From the NCBI RefSeq assembly GCF_014641615.1, contig NZ_BMIB01000006.1:372001-436000 (forward strand): DNA of 64,000 nucleotides, written 5' to 3'. The stretch is from Filimonas zeae (GTDB lineage Bacteria; Bacteroidota; Bacteroidia; Chitinophagales; Chitinophagaceae). Under the pieces are notes generated by a model that had not been told where the DNA came from, ran no database searches, and saw nothing but the letters and a program-made list of their open reading frames with translations. The translations under genes and the position numbers were made by a program. Positions 34,375 to 43,941 of this stretch are shown here, piece by piece (position 1 is the stretch's first letter; each line of letters starts with the position of its first letter).

Positions 34375-35715
34375 TTATACCAGCCATCCCAGTATAAGAC
34401 AGCCTAATACGATAAATGGAGGCCTTACGCGCCCGTAAACCAATAATAAAAAGGTGCCGGCTATTACCAGTGGATTAATAACATGAGCGGTAACACCATC
34501 AGTAACGTCCAGAGATATATTTTTCATCAGGAAGAAAGTAGCGCCCGTCATAATTCCAACCGCTGCTGCATTAATCCCTTCCAGCGAGCGGTAAATAACC
34601 GCATACTTCTTCAGATTGTTCCAGACCGGAAAAAAAAATAGTACCAACAGCGCACTGGGTAAAAACAACGCTACGGTTCCTATTACACATCCCAGTACCT
34701 GCATGGCAGGCCCCTTTTTGCGTAATAACATACCACCGGTATAAGATCCTATCGAAAATACCGGTCCGGGCATGGCGCGCACAATACCAGAGCCGGTAAG
34801 AAACTCTTTTTGTGTCATTCTGAGCGCCCGGGGGTTATTCTTCTCCGCTTGTACTGTATTAGGGCGAATTACATACTGTTCGTACATCATTGTCATCAAA
34901 ACATCACCTCCACCAAATACCAGGCTGCCAAAGCGGTAAAAGTTTTCAAACAGGTTATATACGCCCCGGTTGGGCCACTCTTTTTTACGGGCTGTTTCAC
35001 TGAGAAAACCCGCGAGCATAAAAAGAGATAAAAAGATCAGGATATTTCCCCATTTGATTTTTTTGGGTGGTACACCTTGCTGAGGTATCCGCTTATCGCT
35101 GAAATTGGTAGCAATACCGGCAGCTATTATAATACCGGGGAAAATCCAGGGCGATTTAAAAAGAAAATATACGAGCAGTGATGCAACACTCATAATAACC
35201 CGTGTAATGGTGTTATTAACAGATAACCGGAACAACCGGAAAGCAGAAAAGCTGATAAATCCCACCGCAAGAGGTTGTATAAACTGAAATATCTGTGCAT
35301 TAAATGATGCGCCATCCAGATAGCCCAATAAAAACGAAAGCGCTCCCATCAGCGAACAGGCTGGCAATAACCAGGTTACCAGCGTGAGTACCGCGAGCGG
35401 AATACCGCCGCGTTTGTAACCTATTAACGTAAGTGTTTGTGTGGAAGAGGCACCGGGCAGTAAACTACAAAAAGCATTATATTCTATCAACTCCTGCTCG
35501 GTAACATCTTTGCGTTGCCTTACAAAAGTGGTAAGCATCATACTAAAATGACCCTGCGGGCCACCAAAAGCGGTAAGGCTGTGTAACAGCACCGCTTTTA
35601 AAAACGGTATGTGTCTTATTAAAACCAATGTTTCACCATGCAGTATGATAAGTTGATTCTCAAAATAACAAAATAAAAAAGTCCCACCCAAATAGGCAGG
35701 ACGGTTAGTATACAT
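34375..35715 (-). CDS. chrA: Chromate transporter, ChrA family (two CHR domains)
   Basis: 446 aa, long-chain type with two homologous CHR halves and about ten helices. The signature FGGPQGHFSMM lies near residue 50, and the second-half counterpart is FGGGDVLMTMMYEQYV. LLPGASSTQTLTLIGYKRGG matches the family's PGP-like loop. It is annotated as a chromate efflux protein by family; actual substrate unproven. The first ~30 residues precede the conserved domain, and a later TTG start (LVLIRHIPFLK) is plausible. Confidence 0.88.
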   Translation of the reverse strand: MYTNRPAYLGGTFLFCYFENQLIILHGETLVLIRHIPFLKAVLLHSLTAFGGPQGHFSMMLTTFVRQRKDVTEQELIEYNAFCSLLPGASSTQTLTLIGYKRGGIPLAVLTLVTWLLPACSLMGALSFLLGYLDGASFNAQIFQFIQPLAVGFISFSAFRLFRLSVNNTITRVIMSVASLLVYFLFKSPWIFPGIIIAAGIATNFSDKRIPQQGVPPKKIKWGNILIFLSLFMLAGFLSETARKKEWPNRGVYNLFENFYRFGSLVFGGGDVLMTMMYEQYVIRPNTVQAEKNNPRALRMTQKEFLTGSGIVRAMPGPVFSIGSYTGGMLLRKKGPAMQVLGCVIGTVALFLPSALLVLFFFPVWNNLKKYAVIYRSLEGINAAAVGIMTGATFFLMKNISLDVTDGVTAHVINPLVIAGTFLLLVYGRVRPPFIVLGCLILGWLV

Positions 35716-35731
35716 ACCCCCAATTGAAAGA

Positions 35732-35989
35732 CTATGGTTTCATAAACCGGATTGCCTGAATAAAGGTTCCCCCCAGAAATGCATTCAACACATAATTCCC
35801 AGTATTCAGATCGGTCATATTCAGGTACAACTCGTGTGCACCTTGTTCTACTTTTTCAATAATTGTTTTTGCCATTCTGCCCTGTACATCCAGTACTTTC
35901 AAAATAAGGTCTCCCGGCTTGCTTACCGCAATTTCCAGTAAATCGAGCCCGTCATTTAAAAGTGTAAGTTGAATGTTTCCAGGATGCAT
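35732..35989 (-). CDS. Small protein resembling a stand-alone T9SS sorting domain
   Basis: 85 aa with no signal peptide. The pattern DLLEIAVSKPGDLILKVLDVQGR...LNTGNYVLNAFLGG--IQAIRFMKP follows the type IX sorting domain fold (strand, turn, LNTGNYVL, final basic strand) yet it is the whole protein. It cannot be a T9SS substrate unless the start lies elsewhere; no upstream in-frame extension with a signal is visible. Function unknown. Confidence 0.55.
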   Translation of the reverse strand: MHPGNIQLTLLNDGLDLLEIAVSKPGDLILKVLDVQGRMAKTIIEKVEQGAHELYLNMTDLNTGNYVLNAFLGGTFIQAIRFMKP

Positions 35990-36195
35990 GTTATATTCAT
36001 TTTCAAAAGGTTAAGAGAACAGCAATATCAGTATTTATCCAAATATGATGCCAGGGGAAAGCAATTCGCTGCGTAGGAAAACCGGAAGAAACGAATATAT
36101 ATAAATAATATATATTAAGACGGGAAGGTGAGCAGTTATAAAATGCCTGATATTAAAAAGTCTGGCCTCATAACCTATGCAGCCAGACTCTTAGC

Positions 36196-36327
36196 CTAAT
36201 TGGCGAGGAAGTTTTTCCATCGCTTAAATTCCTTTTTCTCTTTGGTTTCAAATAAACCGGGGATAGTTTTGATCGCTTTGCTGAACACAACCATTATCCC
36301 TGTCTGCTTCTTAAGGGGTTTCTTCAT
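36196..36327 (-). CDS. Possible 43-aa basic protein
   Basis: A short frame (MKKPLKKQTG...FKRWKNFLAN) rich in Lys and Phe, starting at the ATG at 36327; the frame is open further upstream to 36420. The opposite strand is also open here, so coding is uncertain. No family recognised. Confidence 0.35.
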   Translation of the reverse strand: MKKPLKKQTGIMVVFSKAIKTIPGLFETKEKKEFKRWKNFLAN

Positions 36328-36476
36328 ACGAAAGGGGGATTTAGTAAGTATTATGTTAAAATCATACATAAATTTATTAAACGCGGGAATATGTGCAAAA
36401 AAACTGGGTAAAAAAATCATTATTTTTTTTATTTTCCCACATTTCCCCCTTACTGTAAGGGATATTTTTCCCTAAT

Positions 36477-36953
36477 TTATCCCTGGATTATCATATATCG
36501 TTTTACATCATTAATCAACATCTCGTCCAGTATATCTACTACATTCCTATAGGTACACGCATCTTTTGGTGATATCAACACAATCATTTCAGATACATCC
36601 TCATGCTTTCCGGTAATTTCTTTTTGCTTTTCCTGTATCACTTTCCGGATTCCTGAAGCAGAGTAATCAGTCGTTTGTTTGTGCAGGCTATCATTACCAT
36701 AATAATAGCTGATGGTATTATTACCATCCAGTTCCAGCTGCAGGGTTTTTCCCTCACCTCCCTCATTTTGAGACCCTTCACTATCGTCTGGCATCGCCAG
36801 TTTCATGGCTTTGGGTTCTGACATAGTAGTAGTGAAAATGAAAAAGGTAATGAGCAGAAAACCTAGATCTACCATTGGAGTAAGATCTACACGTGTTGAT
36901 TTTTTTGCAGGTTTATTTCCTTGCTTTCCTGTGGATTGTATCATTTCAGCCAT
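36477..36953 (-). CDS. ExbD/TolR-family biopolymer transport protein
   Basis: 158 aa. One N-terminal membrane helix with the functional Asp in VDLTPMVDLGFLLITFFIFTT (helix ~27-42), then a periplasmic domain ending DVKRYMIIQG. ExbD works with ExbB to power TonB, which this organism needs for its SusC receptors. No exbB or tonB is adjacent, so it must join a complex encoded elsewhere. Confidence 0.88.
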   Translation of the reverse strand: MAEMIQSTGKQGNKPAKKSTRVDLTPMVDLGFLLITFFIFTTTMSEPKAMKLAMPDDSEGSQNEGGEGKTLQLELDGNNTISYYYGNDSLHKQTTDYSASGIRKVIQEKQKEITGKHEDVSEMIVLISPKDACTYRNVVDILDEMLINDVKRYMIIQG

Positions 36954-37035
36954 AACTGTAGGTTTTGTTAATTAGATGTAACAGCTATGACTTTCCATAA
37001 AATTCAATCATTTCTTCCTGAATATGCTTTGCAAA

Positions 37036-37063
37036 ACAAAAGGCCGGCATTATAGCCGGCCCG
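37036..37063 (-). terminator. Terminator of recQ
   Basis: Stem GGCCGGC/GCCGGCC with loop ATTATA, followed on the minus strand by TTTTGTTTTG. Confidence 0.85.
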
Positions 37064-37088
37064 TTTGTAAATATTGTTGTGAGCGAGG

Positions 37089-39401
37089 CTAGTTACCGTA
37101 CTCACACAGAAACTTAATACGCATAATTTTTAGCTGCTCCCAGTTGTAATTGCTATCAGAAAGTTCTTCCTGCGCCAGCTGGAGAGAAGAGGTTTCGCAA
37201 TTACGGAAGTAATCCATAATCTCGTCCTGATCGTCATCATCCAGTAAATCCGCTATGGCGTAATCCAGATTCAGTTTGGTACCACTGGCTACAATAGTTT
37301 CCATTTCTTCCAGCAAAGCATCCAGGCGTAAGTCTTTGTTGCGGGCAATGGTTTCCAGCGGAATCTTTTTGTCTACGTTCTGGATAATGTAAATCTTGTT
37401 GCTGCTTTTGTTAGCAACGCTTTTCATTACAAAATCATCCGGCTTCTCAATGTTGTTTTCCTCTACATATTTGGAAATCAGCTCGATAAATGGCTTGCCA
37501 TAACGGGCGGCCTTACCCTTGCTTACACCTGATATTTTTTCCAGTTCAGGAATAGTAGTAGGGAACATGGTGGCCATATCCTGCAGGGAGGATTCCAGGA
37601 AAATAACAAACGGAGGTAAGCTTTTCTTCTTGGCTTCCTTCTGGCGAAGTTCTTTCAGCATCTCAAAAAGGCGATCGTCAGTAGCAGCTGCACCGCCTCC
37701 ACCTTTTTCTGTTTCGTCATCATCCTCGTTAGCGTCTTCAAACAGGTTATTGAGCACTATCGGGAAAGAAGCCGGCTTTTTCAGGAATTTTTCTCCATCC
37801 GGAGCCATCTTCAATAAACCATATTCTTCAATATCTTTTCTGATGAAGTTTTCCAATAATAACTGTCTGATAAGGCTGTTCCAGAAATGTTCGTCTCTGT
37901 CTTTTCCGGTACCAAACACTGGTAAACTTTCATGACGGAACATGGTTATCTGTGGGGTAAGTTTACCGGTAAGTACATTGATAACGTATTCTGCCGGGAA
38001 GCGCTCATCCAGTGCGGTAACCGCCTTCATTACTTTTACGGCTTCTTCCTTCGCTTCTACCTTTTCTTTTGTATTTAAACAGTTGTCGCAGTTACCGCAG
38101 TTAGCAGTATCCCACACTTCGCCAAAATAATGCAACAGAATTTTGCGGCGGCAAACGGCACTTTCGGCATAAGCCACGGTTTCGTTAATCAGTTGAGCAC
38201 CTACTTCACGTTCGCTCAGTGGCTTATCACGCATCAGATGCTCCAGCTTAGCAACATCTTTATGAGAATAGTAAAGAATACATTTTCCTTCCAAACCATC
38301 ACGCCCAGCACGACCGGTTTCCTGGTAGTAGTTTTCTATAGACTTGGGAATGTTGAAGTGGATTACAAACCGGATATCCGGTTTATCTATTCCCATTCCA
38401 AATGCAATAGTGGCTACAATTACCTGAACATCTTCATTTAAAAACTGATCCTGACGGTCTGCCCGTAGTTTAGCATCCAGCCCGGCGTGATAAGCAACCG
38501 CTTTAATGTTGTTGGCTACCAGCAGTTCTGCCAGTTCTTCTGTGGTTTTGCGGTTAAGGGTATAGATAATACCGCTTTTGCCTTTGCTCTGGGTAATGAA
38601 GCGGACAATACTTTTTACCGTTTGTTCCTTTTTTATTTTAGGCTGAATCTCGTAATACAGATTGGTTCTGTTGAAAGAAGAAACCAGTATTTCCGGTTCG
38701 CGCAGTCCCAGGTTTTTCACAATATCGCTCTGTACTTTAGGGGTAGCAGTGGCGGTAAGTGCAATCATGGGAATATCAGGATTTATAATCTCCATCATTT
38801 CCCGTAAACGTCTGTATTCCGGACGGAAATCATGTCCCCACTCAGATATACAGTGTGCTTCATCCACTGCAAAGAAGGAAATCTTCAGATCACTGAAAAA
38901 ATCCAGATTCTCCTGTTTGGTCAGTGTTTCCGGGGCTACGTATAATAATTTGGTTTTACCGGCCAGTAAATCTTCTTTTACTTCCCGGATCTGCGCTTTA
39001 TTTAAAGACGAGTTTAAAAAGTGTGCTACGTTGTCTTTTTCACTGTAACCTCTTACCAGATCTACCTGGTTTTTCATCAGGGCTATCAGTGGGCTTACCA
39101 CAATGGCACAACCTTCCAGTATCATGGCCGGCAGCTGGTAACATAAACTTTTTCCTCCGCCGGTGGGCATGATTACAAAAGTGTCGTTTCCGTTAAGCAG
39201 GCTGTTGATAGCTTCTATCTGGCGGCCTTTGAATTGGCTGAAACCGAAATGCTCCTGAATAGCAGCGTGAATATCGAAGGTGTGGGCAGCGTTACTGTCC
39301 TTTGGTTTTGCCCTTTGGGCAGTGGCTTTTTTAGGGGATATTGTTGTCTTTCCTTTGCCGGGGGCAGCGCCGGAAGACGATTTTTTTGTACTTGTTGCCA
39401 T
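37089..39401 (-). CDS. recQ: ATP-dependent DNA helicase RecQ
   Basis: 770 aa from the ATG at 39401 (an in-frame TTG lies three codons upstream). N-terminal Ala/Lys/Ser-rich tail of ~45 residues, then motif 0 FGFSQFKGRQ, Walker A MPTGGGKS, DEAH in FFAVDEAHCISEWGHDFRPEY, and motif VI QETGRAGRDG. The zinc-binding region CRR...CGNCDNC is present, followed by a winged helix, an HRDC-like region and an acidic C-terminal extension (DLLDDDDQDEIMDYF). Longer than the ~610-aa E. coli protein. Repairs stalled forks and gaps. Confidence 0.95.
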   Translation of the reverse strand: MATSTKKSSSGAAPGKGKTTISPKKATAQRAKPKDSNAAHTFDIHAAIQEHFGFSQFKGRQIEAINSLLNGNDTFVIMPTGGGKSLCYQLPAMILEGCAIVVSPLIALMKNQVDLVRGYSEKDNVAHFLNSSLNKAQIREVKEDLLAGKTKLLYVAPETLTKQENLDFFSDLKISFFAVDEAHCISEWGHDFRPEYRRLREMMEIINPDIPMIALTATATPKVQSDIVKNLGLREPEILVSSFNRTNLYYEIQPKIKKEQTVKSIVRFITQSKGKSGIIYTLNRKTTEELAELLVANNIKAVAYHAGLDAKLRADRQDQFLNEDVQVIVATIAFGMGIDKPDIRFVIHFNIPKSIENYYQETGRAGRDGLEGKCILYYSHKDVAKLEHLMRDKPLSEREVGAQLINETVAYAESAVCRRKILLHYFGEVWDTANCGNCDNCLNTKEKVEAKEEAVKVMKAVTALDERFPAEYVINVLTGKLTPQITMFRHESLPVFGTGKDRDEHFWNSLIRQLLLENFIRKDIEEYGLLKMAPDGEKFLKKPASFPIVLNNLFEDANEDDDETEKGGGGAAATDDRLFEMLKELRQKEAKKKSLPPFVIFLESSLQDMATMFPTTIPELEKISGVSKGKAARYGKPFIELISKYVEENNIEKPDDFVMKSVANKSSNKIYIIQNVDKKIPLETIARNKDLRLDALLEEMETIVASGTKLNLDYAIADLLDDDDQDEIMDYFRNCETSSLQLAQEELSDSNYNWEQLKIMRIKFLCEYGN

Positions 39402-39578
39402 TTTTTTCAATTATTTCCCTTTACGCACACCAGTAGGATGCTTTTGATTGTGATGTCTGTTGTTTATAAATAATTATGTAACAGGGTGGTGCCGTTAATA
39501 GGTGTGGACTGTATGCAAAAAGGGGGTAGCGAAGTTACTAAGTATAAGGTTATTGGGGAAGTCTTTGATGTTAAAGTT

Positions 39579-39586
39579 TACCTTTG
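39579..39586 (+). promoter_or_regulatory. Putative -7 element of kdsD
   Basis: TACCTTTG, a perfect TAnnTTTG, only 5 bp before the ATG at 39592. It argues for that start over the longer frame opening at 39502. Confidence 0.5.
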
Positions 39587-39591
39587 GGGCC

Positions 39592-40557
39592 ATGAATGTG
39601 GAAATTTTACATACCGCGTTAAAAACCATTCAGTTAGAGGCTGAATCTATAAGCGGACTGGCAAATTTTATTGACAAGTCTTTCGAAAATGCACTGGAAA
39701 CCATACATCATTCCAGAGGCCGTGTGGTAATCAGTGGCATTGGTAAAAGTGCTATTGTAGGGCAGAAAATTGTGGCCACACTCAATTCTACCGGCACACC
39801 CAGCCTGTTTATGCATGCCGCAGACGCTATTCATGGCGATCTGGGAATGATTCAGTTAGAAGATGTAGTAATGGTAATAAGCAAAAGTGGAGAAAGCCCG
39901 GAAATTAAAGTGCTGGTACCCCTGATCAAAAACTTCGGCAACAAACTGATAGGCATGGTAGGTAAAACAGATTCTTACCTGGCACGTGAATCAGACATTA
40001 TATTAAATACTACTGTGAGCCAGGAAGCCTGCCCTAATAATCTGGCACCTACCTGCAGTACTACCGCACAAATGGTGATGGGCGATACTATTGCAGTATG
40101 CCTGATGAAGATGAATGGGTTTACCGGCAGAGATTTTGCTAAGTACCACCCCGGTGGAAATCTGGGAAAGCGCTTATATTTGAGGGTCGCAGATTTGTAC
40201 CCGCAAAACGCACAACCGTCAGTTTTCCCCTCGTCCAGTTTGAAAGAAGTAATTATGGTTATTTCCAAAAGCAGATTGGGAACGACTGCGGTAGTAGATG
40301 AAAACGAACTATTGAAAGGAATTATAACAGACGGCGACGTAAGAAGAATGCTGGAGTCAACAGACGACATCAGCACAGTAAAAGCAAAAGACATTTTTAA
40401 TAACAATCCTAAAACCGTTCAACCGGAAACCCTGGCAGTAGACGCACTTGAAGTATTGCGCAAATTCGACATCAGTCAGCTGATGGTGGTAAATGAGCAA
40501 GGCAAGTATCTGGGTGTTTTGCACTTACATGACCTGGTACGGGAGGGAATACTTTAA
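39592..40557 (+). CDS. kdsD: D-arabinose 5-phosphate isomerase (KdsD/KpsF/GutQ family)
   Basis: 321 aa from the ATG at 39592. SIS domain at ~20-165 (ISGIGKSAIVGQKIVATLNSTGTPS; HADAIHGDLGMI-like AADAIHGDLGMI; ISKSGESPE) followed by two CBS domains (~200-321). It converts ribulose 5-phosphate to arabinose 5-phosphate, the first step to KDO of lipopolysaccharide. manC follows after 27 bp, so the two form an envelope-sugar operon. kdnB in this window acts on the final KDO product. Confidence 0.92.
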   Translation: MNVEILHTALKTIQLEAESISGLANFIDKSFENALETIHHSRGRVVISGIGKSAIVGQKIVATLNSTGTPSLFMHAADAIHGDLGMIQLEDVVMVISKSGESPEIKVLVPLIKNFGNKLIGMVGKTDSYLARESDIILNTTVSQEACPNNLAPTCSTTAQMVMGDTIAVCLMKMNGFTGRDFAKYHPGGNLGKRLYLRVADLYPQNAQPSVFPSSSLKEVIMVISKSRLGTTAVVDENELLKGIITDGDVRRMLESTDDISTVKAKDIFNNNPKTVQPETLAVDALEVLRKFDISQLMVVNEQGKYLGVLHLHDLVREGIL

Positions 40558-40584
40558 ACGCCTAATTAGAAACAATAACATCGC

Positions 40585-41667
40585 ATGAACCAACATCATT
40601 ATGTAGCTATTATGGCTGGCGGCATTGGTAGCCGCTTCTGGCCTAAAAGCAGAACCAGTTATCCTAAGCAGTTTCTTGATATCCTGAATAGTGGAAAAAC
40701 CCTGATCCAATGGACATTTGATCGGTTTACCAATTTCATTCCTACAGAAAATATCTATATCGTTACTTCTGAAGAGTATGTGGATATTGTAAAAGAGCAG
40801 CTGCCTGGTATCAACCCCGATAATATTGTTGCTGAGCCCAGCCGTAAAAACACAGCTCCCTGCGTAGCATATATTTCTTATAAAATTGCTCAGAAAGATC
40901 CGGAAGCTTCTCTGGTGGTAGCCCCCAGCGATCACCTGGTGCTGGATACAGATACTTTTGAGAAAGTAACCCTGCAGGCATTGGACTTTGCAGCTCACAT
41001 GAAGTCTTTTGTTACACTGGGTATTAAACCTACTTACCCTAATACTGGTTATGGTTATATACAACATGAAACCATGCCGGTTGCAGAAAATATGTATAAG
41101 GTAAAAGTATTTACTGAAAAGCCTGATCTGGAAATAGCTAAAACGTTTATTGCCAGTGGCGACTTTTTATGGAATGCAGGCATCTTCATCTGGCAGGTAA
41201 GCAGCATTATCAAGGCATTTGAGAAGTATCAGCCTGAAATGAATGAACTGTTTGCAACAGAAAAAGAAAAATTCAATACTCCGGAAGAAAAGGCAGCTAT
41301 TGAAAGAATCTATCCACAGTGTACTAATATTTCCATAGACTACGCAATCATGGAAAAGGCAGATAACGTATACCTGATTCCTGCTTCATTTGGATGGAGC
41401 GATCTGGGTACCTGGAACAGCGCTTACGATAACCTGGAAAAAGATTATCTGGGCAATGCAGTTGCCGGTGAGAATGTGATGATTGTAGATTCTACCAAAT
41501 GTATGATCAGCGCGCCTGATAACAAATTGCTGTTGTTGCAGGGCCTTGACGACTTTATTGTAGTAGACACAGAAGATGTGCTGCTGGTTTGTAAAAAAGA
41601 TAAAGAACAGGAAATAAAAGAATACGTAGCCGAAGTTAAACGCAACAAAGGCGAACAGTATTTGTAA
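40585..41667 (+). CDS. manC: Mannose-1-phosphate guanylyltransferase
   Basis: 360 aa, the single-domain form without the phosphomannose isomerase part. The nucleotidyltransferase signature AGGIGSRFWPKSR (10-22) with PKQFLD, the VVAPSDH block, the NTGYGYIQ block and FTEKPD are present. It makes GDP-mannose for surface glycans. Second gene after kdsD; a strong hairpin follows the stop. Confidence 0.93.
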   Translation: MNQHHYVAIMAGGIGSRFWPKSRTSYPKQFLDILNSGKTLIQWTFDRFTNFIPTENIYIVTSEEYVDIVKEQLPGINPDNIVAEPSRKNTAPCVAYISYKIAQKDPEASLVVAPSDHLVLDTDTFEKVTLQALDFAAHMKSFVTLGIKPTYPNTGYGYIQHETMPVAENMYKVKVFTEKPDLEIAKTFIASGDFLWNAGIFIWQVSSIIKAFEKYQPEMNELFATEKEKFNTPEEKAAIERIYPQCTNISIDYAIMEKADNVYLIPASFGWSDLGTWNSAYDNLEKDYLGNAVAGENVMIVDSTKCMISAPDNKLLLLQGLDDFIVVDTEDVLLVCKKDKEQEIKEYVAEVKRNKGEQYL

Positions 41668-41677
41668 TACCTGAGAC

Positions 41678-41726
41678 AGAATCGTCAGTAACCAATGAGA
41701 ATGTACTGCTGGTTACTGACGATTCT
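41678..41726 (+). terminator. Hairpin after manC
   Basis: A 17-bp perfect stem AGAATCGTCAGTAACCA/TGGTTACTGACGATTCT with a 15-nt loop, 11 bp past the stop. The T tract after it is poor. Confidence 0.65.
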
Positions 41727-41747
41727 TCATCCTGTTAAATTGCTACT

Positions 41748-42650
41748 ATGGATTTTGGAGGTGTTACTCCCCGCGAATTAAATGAGATTGATTTTTCTCT
41801 TCTTGCCGAACCTTCCTGGAACGGTACCCTTCTGCGCAGTGAAAGAAATCCGCAACTACAAGTATATATGGGAAGCCCCAGATGGGGTGTAAAAGAATGG
41901 CTGGGCAAAATTTATCCGAAAGGCAGTAAAGACACGCAGTTTTTAAACCACTACGTACAACACTTCGGGGCCATTGAACTGAATGCTACCCATTATCAGG
42001 TGTACAGTCCGGAAATGATTGAACGTTGGGCACAGAAGGCGAAAGGAATCAACTTTAAGTTTTGCCCTAAAGTGCCGCAGGCCATTAGTCACTACAGTTC
42101 CTTTCAGCAGGTAGATGATATCACTAATAATTTTCTGGCGGGTATTGTTGCTTTTGCAGAACATCTGGGTCCGGTGTTTTTGCAGGTGAGCGAAAAATAC
42201 GCACCTGCACGCAGAGATAATTTGTTCAGATACATTGCTTCATTGCCTAAAGACGTACAGTTTTTTCTGGAAGTGCGCCATCCTGATTGGTTTTCTGACA
42301 CAGTTATATTTAACGAGCTACTGACTTTTTTAAAGGAGCAACAGGTAGGTTTTGTAATTACCGATACAGCCGGAAGGCGTGATTGTGCACATATGCACCT
42401 GACCGTGCCCGTAGCATTTGTACGTTTTGTGGCAAATAGTCTGCACCCTACAGACTATACCCGTATTGATGAATGGGTTAAAAGACTTGGGCACTGGATA
42501 GAAAAAGGAATTCAGGAGATTTACTTTTTTATACATACGCATAACGAAGCACACTCTCCTGAATTAACAGTGTATATAGCAGATAAGCTGAATCAGGCTT
42601 ATGGTTTGAACCTGAAGAAACCCGCTTTTATACAGCAAACCCTTTTTTAA
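41748..42650 (+). CDS. DUF72 family protein (YecE-like)
   Basis: 300 aa TIM-barrel-like DUF72 protein. Blocks: SPRWGVKEWLGKIYPKG, FGAIELNATHYQ, WAQKAKGINFKFCPKVPQAISH, FLEVRHPDWF, and YFFIHTHNEAHSPE near the C-terminus. Function unproven in any organism I know. It follows manC after a hairpin. Confidence 0.88.
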   Translation: MDFGGVTPRELNEIDFSLLAEPSWNGTLLRSERNPQLQVYMGSPRWGVKEWLGKIYPKGSKDTQFLNHYVQHFGAIELNATHYQVYSPEMIERWAQKAKGINFKFCPKVPQAISHYSSFQQVDDITNNFLAGIVAFAEHLGPVFLQVSEKYAPARRDNLFRYIASLPKDVQFFLEVRHPDWFSDTVIFNELLTFLKEQQVGFVITDTAGRRDCAHMHLTVPVAFVRFVANSLHPTDYTRIDEWVKRLGHWIEKGIQEIYFFIHTHNEAHSPELTVYIADKLNQAYGLNLKKPAFIQQTLF

Positions 42651-42808
42651 ACACTCCTTCTGCCACCTATCAGTGATAACAGGAAAAGCACTAAGAAGAT
42701 AAAGAATAAAATTTTAGCAATAGAGGCTGCACCGGCTGCAATGCCTGTGAAACCGAAAACAGCAGCGATAATGGCTACTATTAAAAAGGTGACTGTCCAG
42801 CGTAACAT
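42647..42808 (-). CDS. DUF1328 (YtjA-like) small membrane protein
   Basis: 53 aa: MLRWTVTFLIVAIIAAVFGF at the start, TGIAAGAASIAKILFFIF in the middle, and a basic end GGRRSV. This is the DUF1328 family pattern of two hydrophobic helices; members are often stress-induced. It overlaps the end of the convergent DUF72 gene by 4 bp. Confidence 0.9.
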   Translation of the reverse strand: MLRWTVTFLIVAIIAAVFGFTGIAAGAASIAKILFFIFLVLFLLSLIGGRRSV

Positions 42809-42873
42809 AGATTTAGCATTTATGGTTTAACAATAGAGTAACACTCAAAAAAATCCACAAAGCATGCCAAAGC

Positions 42874-43920
42874 CTAGCTCTCTTCGTCAAAATATAGTTT
42901 GTAGTAGTTTTTTCCGCTCATTTCATCTACTCCTCTCTCCATCAGATCGCGGCGGCCATGAATGTATACGTGAAAATTTTTGTCCAGTTTCAGCACCGTT
43001 TTGAACGATTTGGCTTGTTGTTTAACCGCTGAAACGTGAATGGCAAATTCATCATCAATGGCCACATTCTTTGCGCTTTCATAGTTGCGCTTATATTCCA
43101 TAAAACTATCCACTACTTCTTCATGATGCATTACTTCCTGTGCAAAACTTTCCATAGTAAAAGTTTCATTCTCTTTAAAGTAGTCCATGGAGCGGTTTAA
43201 CAAGTCAATCTGCTCGCTTTTGGCCACCTCAAACTTTTCCGGATACTCTTTGGTAATAAAGTTTTTACACAGGCTCAGGTAGTTATTGGTTTGGTAGTAG
43301 CTATCGGCATACGGTTCAATCTGCAAAAAGTCCTTCATCCAGTATTGTGTTTCCTGCTGTTTATTGGTAATATCTACCACACAAACCACATAACCGTTTT
43401 CCCGGTCCTTTCTGAAAATAAGACAACCTTTGTCCAGTTTGTTGATATTAATGCCTTCTTCATGTATTACCTCCAGGCTTTGCCCGTGCGGAAATACTTT
43501 CAGAAAGGTTTCTTTGTTTTCAGATTTAAACAGACCTACGGCTTTTACGTATTCCGTTCCAAGTGGCACTTCATCAAAGTGCGCCACATAAAACTCACCC
43601 TCTTTTACTTTTACGTGCGTGCTTTTGGTATAGAGAAAATGAGCCAGCAGGGCAGACTGCGCCAGAAAAGAAGATGGGTTGGCAAAAATTTCGTCTACGT
43701 AGGTAAACACCTCATTTAACTCCACATCACTGATATGCGTAAAATGATATTGCTCGTTCTCGTTAAACGAACCCAGAAAATATTTAGTAAGCAGCTTGCC
43801 TACAATTTCATCGTTAAGCGTAAGTGCATTGGCAGATAGCTTTAATTCCTCGCCGCGGGTAGGGTTACCCACTTTATGCACTACTACTTCCTTTAACTGA
43901 ACACTGTCTATACCGGTCAT
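42874..43920 (-). CDS. Nucleoid-associated protein (NdpA/YejK-like)
   Basis: 348 aa, NA37/YejK family. Features: VVVHKVGNPTRGEELKLSAN at the start, central region ending YWMKDFLQIEPYAD, and DEFAIHVSAVKQQAKSFKTVLKLDKNFHVYIHGRRDLMERG towards the C-terminus (in parts), the family's most conserved segment. E. coli YejK associates with the nucleoid; in Bacteroidota the role is unknown. It is followed after a short gap by DUF1328 on the same strand. Confidence 0.82.
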   Translation of the reverse strand: MTGIDSVQLKEVVVHKVGNPTRGEELKLSANALTLNDEIVGKLLTKYFLGSFNENEQYHFTHISDVELNEVFTYVDEIFANPSSFLAQSALLAHFLYTKSTHVKVKEGEFYVAHFDEVPLGTEYVKAVGLFKSENKETFLKVFPHGQSLEVIHEEGININKLDKGCLIFRKDRENGYVVCVVDITNKQQETQYWMKDFLQIEPYADSYYQTNNYLSLCKNFITKEYPEKFEVAKSEQIDLLNRSMDYFKENETFTMESFAQEVMHHEEVVDSFMEYKRNYESAKNVAIDDEFAIHVSAVKQQAKSFKTVLKLDKNFHVYIHGRRDLMERGVDEMSGKNYYKLYFDEES

Positions 43921-43941
43921 GCTGCGAAGATAATACTGTAC

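Noticed and set aside
36200..36475. A 91-codon plus-strand frame opposite the possible 43-aa gene
   Set aside because: Composition and lack of promoter signals suggest a shadow frame; at most one strand codes here.
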